A stretch of DNA of 64,000 bases from UBA7985 sp038141425. GTDB taxonomy: Bacteria; Pseudomonadota; Alphaproteobacteria; UBA7985. Position numbers and translations under genes: made by a program. The notes below the pieces were generated by a model. That model was not told the origin of the DNA. It made no database searches and saw only the letters and a program-made list of their open reading frames with translations. Of this stretch, positions 57,239-64,000 are shown piece by piece (within the stretch, counting starts at the first letter, position 1; the number at the start of each line of letters is the position of its first letter). The DNA lies in NCBI GenBank assembly GCA_038141425.1, contig JAYQIC010000010.1:124001-188000 (forward strand). The letters run 5' to 3'.

Positions 57239-57981
57239 CAGAACAATCCCGGGTTCAGGGGTGAAGAGGCGGTCAGGCCGCCGTCGACGGTGAACAGCTG
57301 CCCCGTGGTAAACGACGACTGGTCAGAAGCCAGCCAAGCCGCCATGGCGGCGATATCCGATGGCTCACCGAAGCGACCGGCTGGGTGGCGGGCCAGCGCG
57401 TCGGTCTTGGCGGCCTCGGGTTTATCGGCAACGGCAAAGGCCGCATCGACCATGCCGGTCATGATCCACCCCGGGCAGATGGCGTTGCAACGCACGGCAG
57501 GGCCATGGTCCACCGCGATCGAGCGGGTCAGGCCGTGTACGAAGGCCTTGGACGCGTTGTAGAGCGCGAGGCCCGGGTCTGCCGTCTGCCCGCTGATCGA
57601 GCCGATGTTGATGATCGACCCGCCGTGAGACATTCGTGGGATCAACGCGCGGCACATGAGAAACACGCCCTTGGCATTGGCCCCCATGAGCAGGTCCCAG
57701 TCGGCGTCGCTGGTGTCGGTAATTGTCTTCTCGATCTGGATCCCTGCATTGTTCACAAGAATATCCAGTCCCTCGATCCCGGCAGCAAGTTCAGCCACAG
57801 CCCCGGGGTCTGATACATCCGAGGACGCCCAGGCGAAATGCGGTGGCAGGTCGTCGGGACGCGCCCCGCGACCGGTGATGGTCACGCTCGCACCCTCGGC
57901 GGCAAAGCGATCAGCGATGCCACGACCAATGCCCTGCCGACCACCGGTGACCAGCGCAGTCTTGTTCTCCAGCATCGCCAT
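57238..57981 (-). CDS. Short-chain dehydrogenase/reductase
   Basis: 247 residues, intact classical SDR: cofactor motif TGGRQGIGRGIA, NNAGIQIE, catalytic Ser in INIGSISGQ, Tyr and Lys in YNASKAFVHG, and PGWIMTGMVD. It resembles the second SDR gene of the operon at 60396 only at family level. Substrate unknown; perhaps a hydroxy intermediate of osmolyte breakdown. Coupled to the flanking genes by 1-2 base junctions. Confidence 0.88.
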   Translation of the reverse strand: MAMLENKTALVTGGRQGIGRGIADRFAAEGASVTITGRGARPDDLPPHFAWASSDVSDPGAVAELAAGIEGLDILVNNAGIQIEKTITDTSDADWDLLMGANAKGVFLMCRALIPRMSHGGSIINIGSISGQTADPGLALYNASKAFVHGLTRSIAVDHGPAVRCNAICPGWIMTGMVDAAFAVADKPEAAKTDALARHPAGRFGEPSDIAAMAAWLASDQSSFTTGQLFTVDGGLTASSPLNPGLF

Positions 57982-57982
57982 A

Positions 57983-59401
57983 TCAGTGCGCCACCATCAC
58001 GTGACGCACGGCGGTGTAGGCCTCCAGCGCGTAGACGGACATATCGCAGCCCGTGCCCGAGCCCTTCATCGCCGCCCAGGGCATTTCGGCCGTGCCAACG
58101 CCGTGGGTGTTTACCCAAGTGAAGCCGTAGCGCAGCTGCGCTGACATCCGCATGGCCAGACCCACATCGCGGGTCCAGACCGACGAGGCAAGCCCGTAGC
58201 GTGACGCATTGGCGATCCCCAGCGCTTCATCGGCTTCGCTGAACCGGGAAATCGTCACCACCGGGCCAAAGACTTCCTGACAGGCAATCTCGGCGCTGTT
58301 GTCGACGTTGGCGACCACGGTGGGATCGTAGAAGAAGCCCTTGCCCTCGGGCACCGTCCCGCCACAGGCAATTTCCGCCCCGGCGCGCGCCCGATCGACA
58401 AAGCCCGCCACCCGATCGCGCTGGGTCGCGGAAATCAGCGGGCCCATTTCGGTTTCCGGGTCGTGCTGGCTGCCCAGACGGATGCTGCTGACCGCCGCTG
58501 CCGTCTCGGCCACCACGCGATTGAAAACGCCATCCTGCACCATGATCCGGCACGGCTGGGCGCAGTCCTGTCCGGCATTGAAGAACGAGCCACCACGGAT
58601 GGTCTCGACCACCGCATCGATATCCGCGTCGTCGAACACGATCACCGGCGCCTTCCCGCCAAGTTCCAGATGCACGTGCCGGATCTGCTCGGAGGCGGCC
58701 TTCATCGCCGCCATCCCGGTCGCGGGCGAGCCGGTGATGGAGATCCCCTCGACCCCGGGGTTGTTGATCAGGGCGCTGCCCACGCTCGGCCCTGCGCCGT
58801 GGATCACGTTCACCACACCAGCGGGCAGAACCTCGTTCATGATTTCCGCCATTCGCAACGTAGCCAATGGGGTCAGCTCAGACGGCTTGAGCACCACCGG
58901 GCACCCGGCAGCCAGCGGTGCGGCCAGCTTCCACGACGCCATCATCAGCGGGTAGTTCCACGGCGCGATCGACGCTACCGGGCCGATGGGGTCCTTGCGG
59001 ATCATCGAAGTATGGCCCTCGACGTACTCGCCCGCTGCCGACCCGGTCTGGGTCCGCGCTGCGCCGGCCATGAACCGGAAGGTATCGATGGTCAGCGGCA
59101 TCTCATCGTCGCGCGCGGCGGCAAAGGGCTTGCCGCAGTCGAGGCTTTCCAGCTCGGCGAGTTCATCATTGTGCGCTTCGATCGCATCGGCGACGGCCAG
59201 CAGCATGCCGGCGCGGTCGGCCGGGGTCGTGCGGCCGAAGCTGTCAAAAGCCTCGGTGGCGGCGTCTACGGCGGACGGGATCTGGGCCGGGCTGGCCTCC
59301 TTGACCGATGCCACCTGCTCCCCGGTCGCAGGATCAAGAACTGGGGTTGCCGCGCCCTCGCCTTCGACGAGCTTGCCCTTGATCAATAGTTTCGTCTGCA
59401 T
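57983..59401 (-). CDS. Aldehyde dehydrogenase, betaine/aminobutyraldehyde type
   Basis: 472 residues, intact. Segments: APWNYPLMMASWKLAAPLAAG (cited by NYPLMMASWKLA), the Glu in HLELGGKAPVIVFDDAD, the nucleophile Cys in FNAGQDCAQPCR, and QEVFGPVVTISRF. The family includes betaine-aldehyde and 4-trimethylaminobutyraldehyde dehydrogenases, fitting the trimethylammonium theme of the operon (choline sulfatase, carnitine-type enzymes). The substrate is inferred from context only. Confidence 0.87.
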   Translation of the reverse strand: MQTKLLIKGKLVEGEGAATPVLDPATGEQVASVKEASPAQIPSAVDAATEAFDSFGRTTPADRAGMLLAVADAIEAHNDELAELESLDCGKPFAAARDDEMPLTIDTFRFMAGAARTQTGSAAGEYVEGHTSMIRKDPIGPVASIAPWNYPLMMASWKLAAPLAAGCPVVLKPSELTPLATLRMAEIMNEVLPAGVVNVIHGAGPSVGSALINNPGVEGISITGSPATGMAAMKAASEQIRHVHLELGGKAPVIVFDDADIDAVVETIRGGSFFNAGQDCAQPCRIMVQDGVFNRVVAETAAAVSSIRLGSQHDPETEMGPLISATQRDRVAGFVDRARAGAEIACGGTVPEGKGFFYDPTVVANVDNSAEIACQEVFGPVVTISRFSEADEALGIANASRYGLASSVWTRDVGLAMRMSAQLRYGFTWVNTHGVGTAEMPWAAMKGSGTGCDMSVYALEAYTAVRHVMVAH

Positions 59402-59439
59402 GGGCTGTGCCTCCCTTCCCTCATCTGAGTTTGTCCTGA

Positions 59440-60369
59440 TCAGAACCCGACCTGATCGCCGCCCTTGAGCCCAAGGCGTTCACGCGCCTGTTCCGGCGTG
59501 GCAACGCTCAGCCCCAGCGCCTCGACGATGCCACGGATTTTCGTGACCTGCTCGGCGTTGCTGGACGCCAGTTTGCCCGGGCCGATATAGAGGCTGTCTT
59601 CCAGCCCAACGCGCAGGTTACCGCCGAGCATGGCCGCCTGCGTCCCGAACGACATCTGATGGCGTCCGGCTGCCAGCACCGACCACTCGTAGTCTTCGCC
59701 GAACAGCTTGTCGGCGATGGTGTGCATGTGCATGAGATTGTCGAGGTCCGCGCCGACCCCACCGAGGACGCCGAAGACCATCTGGACGAAGAAGGGCGGT
59801 TCGACCCAGCCCTGATCGATCAGCCACGCCAGATTATGGAGGTGGCCCAGATCGTAGCATACAAACTCGAACTTGGTGCCGTGCCCCTGCCCCAGCTCCT
59901 TCACCACGTATTCGAGGTCGGCGAAGGTGTTGCGGAAGATGAAGTCACGGGTCATGTCGAGGAACTGCGGTTCCCAGTCGAACTTCCACTCGCTGTACTT
60001 GTTGGCCATCGGAAAGATGCCGAAGTTCATCGAACCCACGTTGAGCGAGGCCATTTCCGGGCTGGCGCGGGTCGCGGCGCGCAGTCGTTCTTCACGGGTC
60101 ATGCCCAGCCCACCGCCGGTCGAGACGTTCATCACCGCGTCGGTGGACTGCTTGATGCGAGGCAGAAAGTCCATGAACAGATTGGGGTTGGGATCGGGCT
60201 TGCCCGTCTCCGGGTCGCGGGCGTGGAGGTGGATGATCGACGCCCCGGCCTCGGCCGCTCCGATGGCGGCGGCGGCAATCTCATCGGGGGTGATGGGCAG
60301 GTGCTCGCTCATCGTCGGGGTGTGGATCCCCCCGGTGGGCGCGCAGGTGATAATGACGGGTTTGGCCAT
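59440..60369 (-). CDS. BKACE-family beta-keto acid cleavage enzyme, probable dehydrocarnitine cleavage
   Basis: 309 residues from the ATG at 60369. Zn-binding and catalytic pattern: VIITCAPTGGIHTPTMS, SIIHLHARDPETGKPDPNP (His pair), LNVGSMNFG and MFGVLGGVGADLDNL. Kce-like enzymes condense a beta-keto acid with acetyl-CoA to give acetoacetate and a new acyl-CoA. Next to an LcdH-like gene the expected substrate is dehydrocarnitine, giving betainyl-CoA. Activity on 3-keto-5-aminohexanoate cannot be excluded. Confidence 0.88.
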   Translation of the reverse strand: MAKPVIITCAPTGGIHTPTMSEHLPITPDEIAAAAIGAAEAGASIIHLHARDPETGKPDPNPNLFMDFLPRIKQSTDAVMNVSTGGGLGMTREERLRAATRASPEMASLNVGSMNFGIFPMANKYSEWKFDWEPQFLDMTRDFIFRNTFADLEYVVKELGQGHGTKFEFVCYDLGHLHNLAWLIDQGWVEPPFFVQMVFGVLGGVGADLDNLMHMHTIADKLFGEDYEWSVLAAGRHQMSFGTQAAMLGGNLRVGLEDSLYIGPGKLASSNAEQVTKIRGIVEALGLSVATPEQARERLGLKGGDQVGF

Positions 60370-60395
60370 GGGCTGGGTTTCGCTCCTTGCCGGCG

Positions 60396-61187
60396 CTAGA
60401 GTTTCATCTGCTGGACCTGGGCCGACAGGCCGCCGTCCAGCACCCACAGTTGACCGGCCGCGTAGCGCGCCTCGTCCGAGGCCAGCCAGTTGACCAGATT
60501 GGCCATGTCTTCGGGCTTGCCGAAGGTGCGCATGGGGTGCACGTCGCGCACTGCCTGCTGCAGGCTGTCGATGGTGCCGCCGTCACCGCCGCTGCCATCG
60601 CCTTCAAAGAACGACTGCAGCATGGGCGTGTCGACGTAGCCCGGGCAGATGGCGTTGACGCGGATGCCCTCTGGGCCGTGATCACAGGCCATGGCCCGAG
60701 TCAGCGCGTGAACCGCCCCCTTGGTGGCGCAGTAGGCCGCCAGTCCGGGGTCAGCGATGAAGCCGTCGTAGGAGCCGAAGTTGATCACCGATGCGCCACC
60801 ACTGGCCTGCGACTGTCGCAGCAGCGGCAGCGCGTACTTGGACACCAGAAAGGTGCCGGTGACGTTGACCGCAAAGATGCGGTTCCACTCTTCGAGGCTG
60901 GTTTCCTCGATGGTCTTTTCGATCTCGATCCCGGCAGCATTGACGAGGATATCGAGCCTGCCGTCAGCGGTTGCCGCGACGTGACCAAAAGCGGCGCGCA
61001 CGCTGTCCTCGCTGGTGACATCCAGCTGGATGAAATCCTCCGTGGACGGGTCCTCGGACAGCGAGCCAGCGGCCGTCAGATCGGCGGCAAAGACCCGGGC
61101 GCCTTCGCGGGTAAAGCGTGCACAGATGGCGCGGCCAATGCCCCCGCGCCCGCCCGTCACCAGCGCTGTTTTTCCTGCCAGCATCAT
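60396..61187 (-). CDS. Short-chain dehydrogenase, 3-hydroxybutyrate-dehydrogenase-like
   Basis: 263 residues, intact SDR: TGGRGGIGRAICARF, LVNAAGIEIEK, Ser in VINFGSYDGF, Tyr-x3-Lys in YCATKGAVHAL, and NAICPGYVDTPMLQSF. The role might be oxidation of 3-hydroxybutyrate, since the BKACE reaction yields acetoacetate, but many SDRs look alike. It overlaps the Rieske gene by 4 bases and is 26 bp from BKACE. Confidence 0.87.
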   Translation of the reverse strand: MMLAGKTALVTGGRGGIGRAICARFTREGARVFAADLTAAGSLSEDPSTEDFIQLDVTSEDSVRAAFGHVAATADGRLDILVNAAGIEIEKTIEETSLEEWNRIFAVNVTGTFLVSKYALPLLRQSQASGGASVINFGSYDGFIADPGLAAYCATKGAVHALTRAMACDHGPEGIRVNAICPGYVDTPMLQSFFEGDGSGGDGGTIDSLQQAVRDVHPMRTFGKPEDMANLVNWLASDEARYAAGQLWVLDGGLSAQVQQMKL

Positions 61188-62326
61188 GGGTTCAGCGCCT
61201 TCTTGTAGGCATCCAGCACCAGCCCGTGGAAGTGATGGACGGCGTGCTCGGACTTGCCCGAGCCATCGGGGTCATGGACGATCCGTCCCTGCTCGAATGC
61301 CGGGGTGTTCATGCCGCGCTGGACGCTTTCGACCAGCCCGATGTCTTCGACCTGCAGAACCTCGTCGAGATAGCGGATAGCCTCGACTTCGGCTTCATCC
61401 GGGGTCTGATCGACGAGGAAGAAATCATAGGTCTCCAGCGTGCGATCGGGGCCGATGGGGATGATGTTCAGGATGATCATCGACGGCCGCCCGGGGTAGC
61501 GCATGATGCAGGTGGTCGGGTACAGCCACCAGACGGCGTGGGTACGCACGGCAGCGTTGGAGACATCGTAGGCCGTGTTACTGCCCTGCCCGGCATCGGC
61601 CATGTGGCTGGAATAGATGCCGTGGGTGGTGACCTTGTAGGTGTCCATATCCACCAGCGTGCAGAAATCCTTGTGCGCGGTCGGGCAGTGGTAGCATTCG
61701 AGGAAGTTGTCGACGACGTTCTTCCAGTTCGACTTGATGTCGTAGGTCAGCCGGTGTCCGAAGGTCAGCTCATCAACCTCCGGCGCCCAGTACATGATCT
61801 CGCGGCGCAGGTCGCCGGACTGCTCGGCCAGAGACGCGGCATTCGGGTCGAGGTTGACGTAAACGAAGCCACAGAACTCTTCGACCTGGACCTGATCGAG
61901 GCAGATTTCAGACTTGTCGAAGCCCTTGAGCGACTTGGTGTGCGGCGCCACCTGCAGCCGGCCGTCGAGCCGGTAGGCCCAGGCGTGGTAAGGGCACATG
62001 ATGTGACCGACCGTTCCCTCTCCCTGCAGCAGCTCATGGGCGCGGTGCTTGCAGACGTTGTAGAAAGCGCGCAGCGTGCCATCCTTGTCCCGCACCACCA
62101 TGATCGACTGCCCGGCGATGGTCGTGGTGACGTAAGCGCCCGGCTCGCGCAGTTTCTCGATATGGCAGACCCACTGCCACGCGTGAGAGAAGACGGCGTT
62201 CTGTTCGAGGCTGAACCACTCATTCTGCGTGTAAGCCTCGGCCTGCAGCGACAGTGAGGCCGCCGGGTCGGGGTCGTAGCCGGCGCGGATGCGCTCGAAA
62301 TCTGCGGCGTTGAGGACGGTGATCAT
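61184..62326 (-). CDS. Rieske-type mononuclear-iron oxygenase (betaine/carnitine/choline-type)
   Basis: 380 residues from the ATG at 62326; the longer open frame upstream overlaps the sulfatase and is not used. The Rieske [2Fe-2S] motif is CKHRAHELLQG with CPYHAWAY (C-x-H...C-x2-H). The iron site is in DNFLECYHCPTAHKDF (two His, with a carboxylate further on). The family includes GbcA, CntA and choline/stachydrine demethylating oxygenases, which suits the trimethylammonium context. No reductase partner is present in the window. Which substrate is used is open. Confidence 0.85.
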   Translation of the reverse strand: MITVLNAADFERIRAGYDPDPAASLSLQAEAYTQNEWFSLEQNAVFSHAWQWVCHIEKLREPGAYVTTTIAGQSIMVVRDKDGTLRAFYNVCKHRAHELLQGEGTVGHIMCPYHAWAYRLDGRLQVAPHTKSLKGFDKSEICLDQVQVEEFCGFVYVNLDPNAASLAEQSGDLRREIMYWAPEVDELTFGHRLTYDIKSNWKNVVDNFLECYHCPTAHKDFCTLVDMDTYKVTTHGIYSSHMADAGQGSNTAYDVSNAAVRTHAVWWLYPTTCIMRYPGRPSMIILNIIPIGPDRTLETYDFFLVDQTPDEAEVEAIRYLDEVLQVEDIGLVESVQRGMNTPAFEQGRIVHDPDGSGKSEHAVHHFHGLVLDAYKKALNP

Positions 62327-62375
62327 AGCTCGTTCCTGCTGCATCGGTGTTGGTTCTACGAGATCAATCAGTCGG

Positions 62376-63913
62376 TCAGGCCGGATCGGTTTTAGGGAAC
62401 CGGAAGCGCTCGGCGGCGACTGTCCAGTCCATGTGGTTGCGAACGTACTGCTGGCTGGCGTCCTTGGGCGGGTTGTAGTCCCAGGGCTCGGCGGCACCCG
62501 CCTCCATGGCGGCGTGAATCGCCCGACGCTGGCGCTGCGTCGCCATGACATCCTCGCGAAGCCGGGCGCTGTCCCAGCGGTCTGCAACCTCTGCTGCGAA
62601 GTCTGCGGCCATGGTCGCATGTCCGGGATCGTCGACCAGATTGCGCGCCTCGGTTGGGTCTTCGGCGAGGTTATAGAGCAACGGCTTGTCGCCCTCACAG
62701 GCGATATATTTGTAAGCCCCGCGCCGGATCATGAACACCGGGTGCCCGGCCATTTCCGCGCAGTACTCGCCGATGGCTTCGTCGACCGTGTCTGCCTCAC
62801 CCCGAGCCAGCGGCATCAGCGACCGGCCGTCGATGGGCATGCCGATTACCGGCTGCTCGGCGCCTGCACTGCCCGCAATATCGAGCATGGTCGGCAGGAT
62901 ATCGACGAGGCTACAGGCATTGGCCGCCGAGCCCTGCCCAACCCCCGGCCCGGCGATGATCAGCGGCACCCGCGCGGAGTGCTCGAAGAAGTTCATTTTG
63001 TACCAGAGCCCGCGCTCACCCAGCATATCGCCGTGGTCGGCGGTGATGATGAAGATGGTGTCCTCCAGCATCCCTGCCTCAGTGATGGTCTGCACCAGCT
63101 CGCCAACCTTGCTGTCAAAATAGGAAACGTTGGCGTAGTAGGCATGACGCGCCTTACGCACCTCCGCCTCGGTCAGCGGCACCGTCGAGGCCTCGATCCC
63201 GTCCATAACCCGGCGGGAGAAGCCGTTGTGCTCCTCAGGCGCCAGCACGAAGGCCGGCATGTCGATATGATCGCTGTCGTAGAGATCCCACCACTCCTGC
63301 CGCGCAACGTAGGGGTCGTGCGGGTGGATAAAGCTCGCGACCATGCAGAACGGCTGATCATCATCGCGGGCGTAGTCGAAAATCCGGCGCTTGGCGTAGA
63401 AGGCGACTTCTTCATCGTAATCGATCTGGAAGGTCGCCGCCCCGACCCCGGCTTCCTTGACCGTCGCCATGTTGTGGTACCACTTGTCGATCCGCTCGTC
63501 GGGGAGTTCCCAGTCGGGGTCCAGGCGTAGTCCGAGGGATAAATATCGGTCGTCACCCGCTCTTCGAAGCCGTGCATCTGGTCCGGGCCGACGAAGTGCA
63601 TCTTGCCGGACAGGCAGGTGCGGTAGCCCATCAGGCGCAGGTAGTGGGCAAAGGTCGGGATCGATGCCGGGAATTCCGATGCATTGTCATAGGCGGCAAT
63701 ACGGGAAATCAGCTGCCCAGACATGAAGCTGAACCGCGACGGCGCGCACAGCGGCGAATTGCAATAGGCCGCATCAAACCGCATGCCCCGCGCAGCCAGT
63801 GCATCGATATGCGGGGTTTTGACCAGTGGATGGCCATAGGCGCCCGTGAACTGGGGCGCCAGCTGATCCGCCATGATCAGGACGATATTGGGTGCGCGCT
63901 TGCTTTGCTGCAT
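62376..63913 (-). CDS. betC: Choline-sulfatase BetC (one frameshift)
   Basis: Type I sulfatase releasing choline from choline-O-sulfate. The formylglycine site is CAPSRFSFMSGQ; metal ligands are in VLIMADQLAPQFTGAYG and ITADHGDMLGERGLWYK. The strongly diagnostic BetC blocks AYDNASEFPASIPTFAHYLR and KMHFVGPDQMHGFEERVTTD are present. A missing C in a C run near 63520 (restoring DWELPDERIDKWYHNM) shifts the last two thirds; about 512 residues. It is the first gene of the minus-strand osmolyte operon. The last 87 bp of the window hold only its upstream region. Confidence 0.92.
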
Positions 63914-64000
63914 GGCCTGGAACCTTCGAAAACCGTTACGGACTGAGCTTGCATGAAACCAAGGCCCTGACCTTGCATTTTTACGACAGTTTCATCGGTT

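Overview
The window reads as chromosomal DNA of a GC-rich alphaproteobacterium, probably marine and possibly Roseobacter-like. This rests on the gene families (urease ureDABCEFG, PreT/PreA pyrimidine catabolism, aglEFGA alpha-glucoside uptake, BKACE/carnitine and choline-sulfatase genes, several sulfotransferases) and not on any rRNA. Many otherwise normal genes carry one-base indels, often in G or C runs. The ones I resolved look like uncorrected sequencing errors rather than decay, so coordinates are given for the inferred whole gene and each frameshift is noted.

Layout. 1-2.4 kb: an unrecognised partial gene, a DUF3726-like gene and an LDH2-family dehydrogenase. 2.5-3.8 kb: nuoF with no other nuo genes. 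3.9-9.1 kb: the complete urease operon on the minus strand, followed by a glutamine-synthetase-like enzyme. 10.7-11.4 kb: a secreted DUF4329/JAB-like protein. 11.5-20.4 kb: a reductive pyrimidine degradation operon on the minus strand (preT, preA, N-carbamoyl-beta-alanine amidohydrolase, dihydropyrimidinase and an NMT1/ThiY-type ABC importer). Urease, the GS-like enzyme and this operon together suggest a nitrogen-salvage neighbourhood. 20.8-21.6 kb: a fatty-acid-hydroxylase-like protein and tRNA-Ser(UGA).

21.65-48.3 kb is accessory DNA, visibly AT-richer in its second half. It starts at the 3' end of tRNA-Ser with an AlpA-like regulator and a phage-type primase/helicase; no integrase was found. 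Next come unrelated cargo modules separated by four copies, plus a remnant, of a structured repeat of about 200 bp (R1-R5): a tryptophanase-like lyase; an AraC regulator with an aldo/keto reductase; two secreted proteins sharing a nearly identical N-terminal module but with unrelated C-termini, with a DUF1800/DUF1501 pair; and a small secreted protein with a nuclease. An EF-hand gene, an IS3-family element and the stump of an ABC exporter gene follow. The 37-48 kb part is a surface-glycan region with four sulfotransferases and about four glycosyltransferases.

48.4-64 kb returns to GC-rich DNA: a short porin-like gene, the aglE-F-G-A-R operon on the plus strand, and a convergent minus-strand operon (betC, Rieske oxygenase, SDR, BKACE, ALDH, SDR, carnitine-dehydrogenase-like) that looks built for choline-sulfate, carnitine and betaine-type osmolytes.

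The most interesting unexplained structures are the repeat-bounded cargo array and the paired secreted proteins with a shared head and variable tail.
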